From Streptomyces flaveolus (lineage in GTDB: Bacteria; Actinomycetota; Actinomycetes; Streptomycetales; Streptomycetaceae): DNA of 64,000 nucleotides. The position numbers and the translations under genes were made by a program. Of the stretch, positions 53,216 through 62,940 are shown piece by piece. Location: the NCBI RefSeq assembly GCF_000716535.1, contig NZ_JNWV01000013.1, positions 62,001 through 126,000 on the forward strand. Reading direction: 5' to 3'. Position 1 is the stretch's first letter; the number at the start of each line of letters is the position of its first letter. The notes under the pieces are model-generated. The model saw only the letters and a program-made list of their open reading frames with translations. It was not told the DNA's origin and ran no database searches.

Positions 53216-53864
53216 GGTAGCGCAGGACGGCCAGCACCCGGCGATGCCGGCTGGATGTGGCCTGGTTGAGACCGAGCTTCATGAAGATCCCCGTCACGTG
53301 ACGTTCGACCGCGGGGACGGTCACGAACAGCTGGCTCGCGATGCCGGTGTTGGAGTGTCCCTCGGCCATCAGCGCCAGTACCTCCCGTTCCTTCGGCGTC
53401 AGCGCGGCCAGCGGGTCCTGCGTGCGTTTCCGGCCGACCAGCGTGGCGATGACGTCGGGGTCGAGGGCCGACCCCCCGGCGACGACCCGCTCGACGGCGT
53501 CGGTGAGGACCTGGGGGCTCGCGACCTTTTCCTTGAGGAGATAACCCACGCCTCGCGCGTCGTCGCCGACCAGGTCCAGCGCGTAGGAAGCGTCGAGGAA
53601 CTGCGAGAGCACGATGACAGCCGTCTCCGGCTGCGCGGTACGGATCTCCTGAGCGGCCTGGAGGCCGTCCGCGTTCAGGTTCGGCGGCATCTGGATGTCG
53701 GTGATCACGACGTCGGGGCGTTGTTCCCTGGCGACGCGGACCAGCTCCACCGCGTTGTCCATGGCCGCGACGACGGTGATGCCGGCACTGCGCAGGATGT
53801 GGGCGATGCCCTCCCGAACGATGGCCTGGTCTTCTCCGAGCACTGCTCGCAGAGGTTCACTCAT
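53205..53864 (-). CDS. NarL/FixJ-family response regulator
   Basis: This 219-aa regulator has a receiver domain with Asp56 (VVITDIQMPPNLNADGLQAA) and switch Lys in VGYLLKEKV. The C-terminal LuxR HTH is LTPKEREVLALMAEGHSNTG, then IASQLFVTVPAVERHVTGIF. The ATG at 53864 (MSEPLRAVLGED) follows AGGA by 8 nt. No kinase adjoins it. The upstream region carries an 11-bp inverted repeat and a second palindrome, likely autoregulatory. Confidence 0.92.
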   Translation of the reverse strand: MSEPLRAVLGEDQAIVREGIAHILRSAGITVVAAMDNAVELVRVAREQRPDVVITDIQMPPNLNADGLQAAQEIRTAQPETAVIVLSQFLDASYALDLVGDDARGVGYLLKEKVASPQVLTDAVERVVAGGSALDPDVIATLVGRKRTQDPLAALTPKEREVLALMAEGHSNTGIASQLFVTVPAVERHVTGIFMKLGLNQATSSRHRRVLAVLRYLKQ

Positions 53865-53915
53865 GAACTGCATCCTAGTCCGTCGTTCAGTGGTGGGACA
53901 TTGGAGTACATGTCG

Positions 53916-53971
53916 AAGGTTATGTCCGCCATATGACATAACCTTAAGTCGTCAAGTGGGGTAACCCCCAC
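53916..53971 (-). promoter_or_regulatory. Two palindromes upstream of the NarL-type regulator
   Basis: AAGGTTATGTC (53916-53926) and GACATAACCTT (53935-53945) form a perfect 11-bp inverted repeat with an 8-nt spacer, 52-81 nt upstream of the ATG. GTGGGGTAACCCCCAC (53956-53971) follows and resembles the core of the palindrome at 37133-37156. Either could bind this regulator. Confidence 0.65.
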
Positions 53972-54085
53972 GTCATGTCAGGGCAAGCCACATGCCGACA
54001 GTCAAGCCTGCTCGATGGTGAGTCCTGTGCCGCGGCGGAAAGACTGGCTAGGTGCCGAGGGCCCAAGAGCCGGCCGCTCGGCGCT

Positions 54086-54167
54086 GTTATCGATGCTCAC
54101 GGAAAAGTGTTGCCATCATTCCGATCCGCTGTTATCGTCGATAACGCAACGGCGACATCGCCGATGT
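54086..54167 (+). promoter_or_regulatory. TetR operator region B upstream of the SDR pair
   Basis: GTTATCG-T-CGATAAC (54131-54145) is a perfect 15-nt palindrome, and ACATCG-C-CGATGT (54155-54167) a second one. A further GTTATCGATG copy lies at 54086-54095. TGTTATCGTCGAT and ATCGCCGAT match region A (41809-41844) with identical spacing. The SDR ATG lies at 54216. Confidence 0.8.
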
Positions 54168-54215
54168 AGTCCGTGGGATCGGACACGCTGCCACACATAC
54201 GAAGGACTGGTCACC

Positions 54216-54953
54216 ATGACGGAAACGAACACCCGCGTCGCGCTGGTCACGGGCGGTACCGGAGGCATCGGCCGGGCCGTGGTCGACCGCCTGGCCAAGG
54301 ACGGCTTCGCCCTCGCGGTGCACTACGCCGGCAACAAGGCCAAGGCCGACGAGGCCGTGGAGGCCGTCAAGGCCCGCGGCGGCAAGGCGATCGCGGTGGG
54401 CGGGGACGTCGCCGACGAGGTCGCCATGGCCGCGGCCTTCGACGCCGTCGAGGCGGAGTTCGGCGGCATCGACGTAGTGGTCAACACCGCGGGCATCATG
54501 CTCCTGTCGCCGATCGCCACGCTGAACCTGGACGACCTGGACCGCATGCACCGCACCAACATCCGCGGCACGTTCGTCGTCTCCCAGCAGGCGGCCCGGC
54601 GCCTGCGCCGCGGCGGTGCCCTGATCAACGTCTCGTCGTCGCTCACCCGGCTCCAGTTCCCCACCTACGGCGCCTACGCCGCGAGCAAGGGAGCGGTCGA
54701 GGCGATGACCCTGGTGCTCGCCCGTGAACTGCGCGGCAAGGACATCACCGTCAACGCGGTCTCCCCCGGCCCCACCGCCACCCCCCTGTTCCTCGAGGGC
54801 AAGGACCAGGCGGCGCTCGACAACCTCTCCAAGGCCGCCCCACTGGAGCGGCTGGGCACCCCCGAGGACATCGCCGAGCCCATCGCCTTCCTCGCCGGCC
54901 CGGCGCGTTGGATCAACGGCCAGACCCTCTACGCCAACGGCGGCATCGCCTGA
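54216..54953 (+). CDS. SDR family oxidoreductase (3-oxoacyl-ACP reductase-like)
   Basis: This 245-aa classical SDR has cofactor motif ALVTGGTGGIGRAVVDRLAK, NTAG (VVVNTAGIMLLSPI), catalytic Ser in ALINVSSSLTRLQFPTYG, and Tyr/Lys in AYAASKGAVEAMTLVLAREL. The C-terminus has GTPEDIAEPIAFLAGPARWI and NGQTLYANGGIA. It lies 70 nt downstream of a palindrome shared with the TetR/SDR locus at 41.8 kb. It precedes a second SDR by 110 nt, with the same orientation, so the two probably form an operon. The substrate is unknown. Confidence 0.93.
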   Translation: MTETNTRVALVTGGTGGIGRAVVDRLAKDGFALAVHYAGNKAKADEAVEAVKARGGKAIAVGGDVADEVAMAAAFDAVEAEFGGIDVVVNTAGIMLLSPIATLNLDDLDRMHRTNIRGTFVVSQQAARRLRRGGALINVSSSLTRLQFPTYGAYAASKGAVEAMTLVLARELRGKDITVNAVSPGPTATPLFLEGKDQAALDNLSKAAPLERLGTPEDIAEPIAFLAGPARWINGQTLYANGGIA

Positions 54954-55063
54954 GCCCGCGGCTCCACCCCGCTCGGCCCTCCGCCGGGCCCGCCCCCTGA
55001 CTCTCCCCCCACGCTCGCCCCTCCGCCCCCCGACAGCCCACTTCCGTGGTCAAGGAGACTGCC

Positions 55064-55963
55064 ATGAGCAACATCGTCGTCATCACCGGCGCGTCCAGCG
55101 GTTTCGGCGCCCTGACCGCCCGCGCCCTCGCCGACACGGGGAACACCGTCTACGCCGGCATGCGCGAGACCACCGGCCGCAACGCGCCCCAGGTGCGGGC
55201 CGCCGCAGACTACGCCAAGGAGCACGGCGTGGACCTGCGCGCCGTCGAGATGGACGTCAACTCCCAGGAATCCGTCGACGCCGCCGTCAAGCAGGTGATC
55301 GAGGAGCACGGCCGCATCGATGTCCTGGTCCACAACGCCGGTCACATGGTCACCGGCCCGTCCGAGGCCTTCACGCCGGAGCAGCTTGACCAGCTCTTCG
55401 ACATCAACGTGCTGTCCACCCAGCGCGTCAACCGCGCCGTCCTGCCGCACCTGCGCAAGGCCGGCCGCGGGCTGGTCGTCTGGGTCTCCAGCTCCAGCGT
55501 CAAGGGCGGGACCCCGCCCTACCTCGGCCCCTACTTCGCCGCCAAGGCGGCGATGGACTCCCTGGCGGTCACCTACGCCGGCGAGCTGGCCCGCTGGGGC
55601 GTGGAGACCTCGATCGTGGTCCCCGGCTCCTTCACCAGCGGCACCAACCACTTCGCCCACTCCGGTCACCCGGCCGACCAGGCCGTCGAGGCGGAGTACG
55701 AGACCAAGTACGCGGGGCTGATGGAGCAGGTCTCCCAGAAGCTCGCCGCCCTCGCCCCCGAGGGTGCGGAGGCCTCACTGGTCTCCGACGAGATCGCCCG
55801 CATCGTGGCCCTGCCCGAGGGCCACCGGCCCTACCGTGTGCACATCGACCCGGCGAACGACGGCTCCGAAGAGGTCTCCGAGGTCGCCGACCGCATCCGC
55901 CGGGAGTTCCTGGCCCGGATCGACCTGACGGACCTGCTGACCGTGCACCCGGCCGACGCGTGA
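55064..55963 (+). CDS. Short-chain dehydrogenase/reductase, paralogue of the SDR at 41906
   Basis: This 299-aa enzyme has cofactor motif VVITGASSGFGALTARALAD, an NAGH variant (VLVHNAGHMVTGPSEAFTPE), catalytic Ser in VVWVSSSSVKGG and Tyr-x3-Lys in PYFAAKAAMDSLAVTYAGEL. It shares with the SDR at 41906 the RVNRAVLP, GRNA and RRxFLARxxLTDLL-type segments. AAGGAG lies 6 nt before the ATG. A very strong terminator follows, ending this two-gene unit. Confidence 0.93.
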   Translation: MSNIVVITGASSGFGALTARALADTGNTVYAGMRETTGRNAPQVRAAADYAKEHGVDLRAVEMDVNSQESVDAAVKQVIEEHGRIDVLVHNAGHMVTGPSEAFTPEQLDQLFDINVLSTQRVNRAVLPHLRKAGRGLVVWVSSSSVKGGTPPYLGPYFAAKAAMDSLAVTYAGELARWGVETSIVVPGSFTSGTNHFAHSGHPADQAVEAEYETKYAGLMEQVSQKLAALAPEGAEASLVSDEIARIVALPEGHRPYRVHIDPANDGSEEVSEVADRIRREFLARIDLTDLLTVHPADA

Positions 55964-55976
55964 CCACCTCGGCCTG

Positions 55977-56017
55977 ACAGGGCCGGGGCCGACCCACTGG
56001 GTCGGCCCCGGCCCTGT
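55977..56017 (+). terminator. Long perfect hairpin terminator
   Basis: Twenty bases at 55977-55996 are exactly complementary to 55998-56017, leaving a formal loop of one base (a realistic loop of 3-5). The stem is ~18 bp and mostly G/C. It begins 13 nt after the SDR stop. Confidence 0.92.
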
Positions 56018-56096
56018 GACGTGCGACGGCCGACCCCATGAGGCGGATCCCTCCCGTTGCGGACCCTCGCACGTTCATGTGATGCGGGGCCGCTGA

Positions 56097-57676
<1,580 letters not shown>

Positions 57677-57745
57677 GCCGTCCCAGCCCCCGTCTCCGAC
57701 CCCTCCGACGCACCACGGCCCGTTTCGACAGAGAGAGCGCACGAC

Positions 57746-60094
57746 ATGACCGCATCCGATGTTGACCCGACGCCGAACCCGCAGGACGGCCCCGTCGGCC
57801 GCTCGGCCACCGGCGGCGACGGACCGGCCGACGACAAGCGGCCGGCCCACCGCTCCTACCACCACCCGGCGGCCGGCTGGGGCGCCGCCAAGAGCGTCGG
57901 CCGGGTGCTGATCAAGGAACGGGCGCTGTTCGAGGGGCCGCGGGCCATCTTCAAGATGAACCACGAGAACGGCGGCTTCGACTGTCCGGGCTGCGCCTGG
58001 CCCGACGACACCAAGGGCCTCAAGCTCGACATCTGCGAGAACGGCATCAAGCACGTCACCTGGGAGATGACCGCCAAGCGGGTCGGCGCCGACTTCTTCG
58101 CCCGGCACACCGTCTCCGAGCTGTCAGAGTGGTCCGACTTCGCCCTGGAGGACCAGGGCCGGCTGACCGAGCCCCTCGTCTACGACGAGACGAGCGACCG
58201 GTACGTCCCCATCACCTGGCAGGACGCCTTCGCCCTCGTCGGCCGTGAACTGCGAGCCCTGGACAGCCCCGACGAGGCCGCCTTCTACACCTCGGGCCGG
58301 CTGAGCAACGAGGCGACCTTCCTCTACCAGCTCATGGCCCGCGAGTTCGGCACCAACAACCTGCCCGACTGCTCCAACATGTGCCACGAGGCCTCCGGCC
58401 GGGCCCTGACGGCGGCCCTCGGCACCGGCAAGGGAACCGCCGACCTCAAGGACTGGGAGACCGCCGACGCCCTGTTCGTCATGGGCGTCAACGCCGCCTC
58501 CAACGCCCCCCGCATGCTCACCGCGCTCGCCGAGGCCTACCGCCGGGGCGCGCAGATCGTCCATGTGAACCCGCTGGTCGAGGCGGCGGCGACCAGCACG
58601 ATCGTGCCGCACGAGTTCACGGACATGGCCCTGTTCAAGGCCACCCGCACCAGCACCCTCAACCTCCAGGTCCGCGCGGGCGGCGACATGGCCCTGCTGC
58701 GCGGCATCGCCAAGGCGGTCCTGGAGGAGAGCCGCGCCGACCCCAAGGCGCTCGACAAGGAGTTCATCGAACGCCACACGCACGGCTTCGAGGCCTACCG
58801 CGAGCTGTGCGAGGCCACCCCCTGGGAGGAACTGGAGGAGCAGTCCGGCCTCACCCGCGCCGACATCCTCGAGGCCGCCGGGATCTACTCCCGCTCCGAC
58901 CGCACCCTGATCAGCTGGTGCCTCGGCCTCACCCAGCACGAGCACGGCGTCGACACCGTCCGCGAGATCGTCAACGTCCTGCTGCTGCGCGGCAACCTCG
59001 GCCGGGAGGGCGCCGGCCCCTCGCCGGTGCGCGGGCACAGCAACGTCCAGGGCAACCGCACCTGCGGCATCGACCACCGGCCCCGGCCCGAGTTCCTGGA
59101 CCGGCTCGCCGACGTCTGCGCCATCGACCCGCCCCGCGAGCACGGCATGGACACGGTCGACACCATCGAGGCCATGAACCAGGGTCGGGTGAAGGTCTTC
59201 GTCGGCATGGGCGGCAACTTCGTCCTCGCCGCGCCGGACACCGCGTACACGTCCCAGGGGCTGCGGAACTGCGCACTCACCGTGCACGTCAGCACCAAGC
59301 TCAACCGCAGCCACCTCGTGCACGGCAGGAAGGCGCTGATCCTGCCCTGCCTCGGCCGCACCGAGAAGGACCACCAGCGGCGCGGCCCGCAGTCCGTCTC
59401 CGTGGAGGACTCCATGAGCATGGTGCACCTGTCGGTCGGCATGAAGAAGCCCGCCTCCCCGCACCTGCTGTCCGAGCCGGCCATCATCGCCGGCATGGCG
59501 CGGGCCACCCTCCCGGAGAGCACCACGCCCTGGGAGTCGTACGTCGAGGACTACGACCGCATCCGCGACACCATGGCGAAGGTCCTGGACGGCTTCGAGG
59601 ACTTCAACCGCAGGGTGCGGCTGCCGCTCGGCTTCCGCATCAAGCAGCCCGCCCGGGAACTGGTCTTCCTCACCCCGTCCGGCCGCGCCGAGTTCTCCGC
59701 CGCGCCGCTGCCCGAGGCGCCGCCGCGGGACGACGTGCTCATCCTGCAGACCATGCGCAGCCACGACCAGTGGAACACCACGATCTACTCGGACAACGAC
59801 CGCTACCGCGGCATCAGCAACCTGCGCACCCTCATCCTCATGAACGGCGACGACATGCGCGCCCGCGGGATCAAGCCCGACAGCCTCGTCGACATCACCG
59901 CCACCGCCCGTGACGGCAGTACGCGGCACCTGGAGCGGTACACGGCGATCGAGTACAGCATGCCCAGGGGCTGCGCCGCCGGGTACATGCCGGAGATGAA
60001 CGTCCTGGTCGCCGCGAGCGACTACAGCGAGCAGAGCAACCAGCCCCTGATGAAGAACATCAGGGTGCGGGTCGCGCCCAGCGCCGGGGACTGA
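57746..60094 (+). CDS. FdhF/YdeP-type molybdopterin oxidoreductase (formate dehydrogenase-like alpha subunit)
   Basis: This 782-aa enzyme of the Fdhalpha-like/YdeP group has an N-terminal CPGCAWPD (Cys80, Cys83), characteristic of this group rather than the four-Cys cluster of FdhH. The molybdopterin domain begins VPITWQDAFALVGRELRALD. CSNMCHEASGRALTAALGTG covers the position of the usual Mo-ligand region, and DCSNMCHEAS contains Cys but no obvious Sec. The C-terminal molybdopterin-dinucleotide domain has LQTMRSHDQWNTTIYSDNDR and GDDMRARGIKPDSLVDI. No FdhD or cluster subunit is nearby. It is followed after 5 nt by cydA. Confidence 0.9.
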   Translation: MTASDVDPTPNPQDGPVGRSATGGDGPADDKRPAHRSYHHPAAGWGAAKSVGRVLIKERALFEGPRAIFKMNHENGGFDCPGCAWPDDTKGLKLDICENGIKHVTWEMTAKRVGADFFARHTVSELSEWSDFALEDQGRLTEPLVYDETSDRYVPITWQDAFALVGRELRALDSPDEAAFYTSGRLSNEATFLYQLMAREFGTNNLPDCSNMCHEASGRALTAALGTGKGTADLKDWETADALFVMGVNAASNAPRMLTALAEAYRRGAQIVHVNPLVEAAATSTIVPHEFTDMALFKATRTSTLNLQVRAGGDMALLRGIAKAVLEESRADPKALDKEFIERHTHGFEAYRELCEATPWEELEEQSGLTRADILEAAGIYSRSDRTLISWCLGLTQHEHGVDTVREIVNVLLLRGNLGREGAGPSPVRGHSNVQGNRTCGIDHRPRPEFLDRLADVCAIDPPREHGMDTVDTIEAMNQGRVKVFVGMGGNFVLAAPDTAYTSQGLRNCALTVHVSTKLNRSHLVHGRKALILPCLGRTEKDHQRRGPQSVSVEDSMSMVHLSVGMKKPASPHLLSEPAIIAGMARATLPESTTPWESYVEDYDRIRDTMAKVLDGFEDFNRRVRLPLGFRIKQPARELVFLTPSGRAEFSAAPLPEAPPRDDVLILQTMRSHDQWNTTIYSDNDRYRGISNLRTLILMNGDDMRARGIKPDSLVDITATARDGSTRHLERYTAIEYSMPRGCAAGYMPEMNVLVAASDYSEQSNQPLMKNIRVRVAPSAGD

Positions 60095-60099
60095 CGGTC

Positions 60100-61524
60100 A
60101 TGACGACAGCCGGCGCGCTCGCCCACCTGCCCGCCCTGGCCGCCGCGGACCCCGCGCAGCTGCTGCCCGCCCGGGAGCAGATGGCCTTCACCCTCGGGTT
60201 CCACATCATCCTCGTGCCGTTCGGCGTCGCCCTGACCACCCTCATGCTGGTCGCGCACTGGCGAGGGCTGCGCAAGGGCGACGCCGAGGCGCTGCTGCTC
60301 GCCCGCCGCTGGTCGAAGGTGGCCGCCGTGCTGTTCGCGGTCGGCGCCATCACCGGGACCGTCCTCTCCTTCGAACTGGGCATCCTCTGGCCACGTTTGA
60401 TGGGCGACTACGGCTCCGCCTTCGGCTTCCCCTTCGCGATCGAGGGCCTGTTCTTCTTCCTCGAGGCCATCTTCGTGGCCCTCTACATCTACGGCTGGGA
60501 CCGGATGCCGCCCTGGGCGCACTTCTGGACCGGGGTGCCCGTCTCCCTGGCCGGCGTCGGCGGGACCGCCTCGGTCGTCGCCGCCAACGCCTGGATGAAC
60601 CAGCCAGGCGGCATCACCGTCGAGCACGGCAAGGTGGTCGCGGTCCGGCCCGTCGAAGTGTTCTTCAACGACGCCTTCTGGCTGGAGTTCTGGCACATGC
60701 TGATCGCGGCGTACATCGTCGCCGGCTTCGTCGTGGCCGGCGTCTACGCGGTGGGCATGCTGCGCGGCCGGCGCGACCGCTACCACCGGGTCGGCTTCCT
60801 CACCGGATTCGTCACCGCGGCCTGCGCGCTGCCGGTGCAGATCATCGTCGGCGACACCATCGCCCGGCAGGTCTTCGACGACGAACCGGCGAAGTTCGCG
60901 GCCCTCGAACTGCTGCCCGACACCGGCTCCCACGTCCCCGAGACCCTGGGCGGCGTACTGATCGACGGCAAGGTGCGCTACGGCATCAAGATCCCTGACA
61001 TGGCGTCCCTGCTGGCCGGCTTCAAGCCCTCGACCACCATCAAGGGACTGGAGGCCGTCCCGGCAAACGTCCGGCCGACCGACGCGCAGGCGAACGTCGT
61101 CCACTGGGCGTTCGACATCATGGTCGGCACGTCGTTCCTCATGCTCGCCGTCGCCCTCTGGTTCGCCTGGCTGTGGTGGCGCCGCCGGCACACGCTCGCG
61201 ACCGACCGCTGGTTCCTGCGGGCCGCCGCCGCGTGCGGGGCCGTGGCGATCCTCTGCCTGGAGAGCGGCTGGGTGGTCACCGAGGTCGGCCGCCAGCCCT
61301 GGATCGTCGTCGGCCATCTGCTGACCCGGGACGCGGTGGCCACCCGGGGCGACCTGTGGCCCTTCTTCGGCGCCGTCCTCCTGCTCTACCTGGCCGTCGG
61401 CGCCACCGCCCTGTGGGTGCTGCGGTCCATGACGCGGCGCTGGCGACAGCAGGGCGACGAGAGCGTGTCCGTGCCCTACGGTCCCGAACGCCCCGCCGGG
61501 ACCACCACGGGAAAGGCGTCCTGA
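60100..61524 (+). CDS. cydA: Cytochrome bd-type ubiquinol oxidase subunit I
   Basis: This 474-aa membrane subunit binds haems b558, b595 and d. Haem-ligand candidates are His35 (FTLGFHIILVPFG) and His199 (LEFWHMLIAAYIVAGF). The conserved acidic pair of the proton path is in FPFAIEGLFFFLEAIFVALY (Glu115, Glu122). The GRQPW motif is present (VTEVGRQPWIVVGHLLTRD). The quinol loop is short, as in CIO-type oxidases. It oxidises quinol and reduces O2 to water with high affinity. It is placed 5 nt after the molybdoenzyme gene and 1 nt before cydB, so the three are probably one transcript. Confidence 0.93.
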   Translation: MTTAGALAHLPALAAADPAQLLPAREQMAFTLGFHIILVPFGVALTTLMLVAHWRGLRKGDAEALLLARRWSKVAAVLFAVGAITGTVLSFELGILWPRLMGDYGSAFGFPFAIEGLFFFLEAIFVALYIYGWDRMPPWAHFWTGVPVSLAGVGGTASVVAANAWMNQPGGITVEHGKVVAVRPVEVFFNDAFWLEFWHMLIAAYIVAGFVVAGVYAVGMLRGRRDRYHRVGFLTGFVTAACALPVQIIVGDTIARQVFDDEPAKFAALELLPDTGSHVPETLGGVLIDGKVRYGIKIPDMASLLAGFKPSTTIKGLEAVPANVRPTDAQANVVHWAFDIMVGTSFLMLAVALWFAWLWWRRRHTLATDRWFLRAAAACGAVAILCLESGWVVTEVGRQPWIVVGHLLTRDAVATRGDLWPFFGAVLLLYLAVGATALWVLRSMTRRWRQQGDESVSVPYGPERPAGTTTGKAS

Positions 61525-61525
61525 C

Positions 61526-62533
61526 ATGGCGGACCTGGTCGCGGTGTTCCTCTTCATCGGGGTGATCGCCTACTGCGTCCTGGGCGGCGCCGACTTCGGG
61601 GCGGGGTTCTGGGACCTGATCGCGGGCGGGGCCGGCCGTGGCCGGGAACCCCGCCACCTGATCGACGACTCCCTCGCCCCCGTCTGGGAGGCGAACCACA
61701 CCTGGCTGATCTACTGCCTGGTCATGCTGTGGAGCGGCTTCCCCCCGGCGTTCGCCGCGCTGACCTCCACGCTCTACCTCCCGCTGGGGATCGCCGCGCT
61801 CGGCATCGTGCTGCGCGGAGCGGGCTTCGCCTTCCGCAAAGCCTCGATCCGCACGCCCGAACAGCGCGTGTACGGCGCCGCGTTCGCGTTCTCCTCCGTG
61901 CTGACGCCCTACTGCTTCGGCTCGATCGCCGGCGCCCTGGCCTCCGGGCGCGTGCCCACCCGGGGCGACGGGGACCCCGTCACGAGCTGGCTGAACCCGA
62001 CCAGTGCCCTCGGCGGCGTGCTCGCCGTGCTGGCCTGCGCCTACCTGGCGGCCACCTACCTGACGGTGGCCGCCCGGCGGCACGGGGACCCGCGCCTGTC
62101 CCGGTACTTCCGCGACCGTGCCCTCGCGGCGGGCGTCGTCACCGGCGCCGTCAGCATCGCGGGGATCTTCGTCCTGCGGGCGGACGCCCCCCGCCTGTTC
62201 CACCAGCTCAGCCACCGCGCCCTGCCGCTCGCCCTGCTCGCGGTGCTCTGCGGCCTGCTGGGCCTGGCCCTGCTGCGCGCCGAGCGGACCCGGGGTCTGC
62301 GTGCGACAGCGGCGGCGGCCGTCGCGCTGATCGTCAGCGGCTGGGGCGTCTCCCAGTACCCCTACCTCCTCGGCACCCACCTGCCGGTCGAGGACGCGGC
62401 GGCACCGCACGCCACCCTCGCCGTGCTCGTCGGCGTCGCCTGCGCCGCGGGCATCCTCATCCTGCCGTCCCTGGTCCTGCTGTTCCGGGTCATGGGACGC
62501 GTCGACGTCGCGGACCCGGCCTCGCACGACTGA
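61526..62533 (+). CDS. cydB: Cytochrome bd-type ubiquinol oxidase subunit II
   Basis: This 335-aa CydB has the N-terminal signature FIGVIAYCVLGGADFGAGFW, then DLIAGG, APVWEANHTWLIYCLVMLWS, GFPPAFAALTSTLYLPL and late SVLTPYCFGSIAGALASGRV. Nine or so helices are predicted. There is no cydDC export ATPase after it. A transposase relic and the next subtilase follow, so the operon ends here. Confidence 0.93.
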   Translation: MADLVAVFLFIGVIAYCVLGGADFGAGFWDLIAGGAGRGREPRHLIDDSLAPVWEANHTWLIYCLVMLWSGFPPAFAALTSTLYLPLGIAALGIVLRGAGFAFRKASIRTPEQRVYGAAFAFSSVLTPYCFGSIAGALASGRVPTRGDGDPVTSWLNPTSALGGVLAVLACAYLAATYLTVAARRHGDPRLSRYFRDRALAAGVVTGAVSIAGIFVLRADAPRLFHQLSHRALPLALLAVLCGLLGLALLRAERTRGLRATAAAAVALIVSGWGVSQYPYLLGTHLPVEDAAAPHATLAVLVGVACAAGILILPSLVLLFRVMGRVDVADPASHD

Positions 62534-62593
62534 CGAGTCGGCGCGTGAGGGTGGATGGGTCGCGCTGTCCTGTTCGCGCGCCGTTCTTCCGGT

Positions 62594-62737
62594 GTCGAGG
62601 AGCCGGTCTCGCCTGCGGCGTTCGCGGTGGGCGAGGGCGTGCTCGACGGTGATGCGATCGGTTTTCCGCTTCTTCTTGCCCGGGACGCGGAGACATGTAT
62701 GCCGTACGGCTCCGGCAACCTCTTCGCCCAGCGGTGC
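62594..62737 (-). pseudogene. IS5/DDE_Tnp_4-type transposase relic
   Basis: The minus strand of this stretch reads APLGEEVAGAVRHTCLRVPG, then KKKRKTDRITVEHALAHRER. The second part resembles the end of DDE_Tnp_4/IS5-type transposases, where an R-x-x-V-E-x-A-I-A-H helix carries the last catalytic Glu. The frame continues into an Arg-rich stretch with no match, and no inverted ends were found. It marks a decayed insertion in the 62534-62940 gap. Confidence 0.45.
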
Positions 62738-62940
62738 CCTCGGGCGACGTCGTCTGAGTGCGCCGCGAGAGCGGATGACCCGTCGGCCAGGGACCAACTC
62801 GCGCGCCTCAGTGCCGAGTTGGAGGAAGGTGTTCGTCCAGGGAGTCGCGCATCATACGGCCAAGTACCGGCGTTTCCAAGTCCTTTACATGCCTCCTCAA
62901 AGGTGGTCGGATCTGATCGATCACCGATCATGGAGGACAT

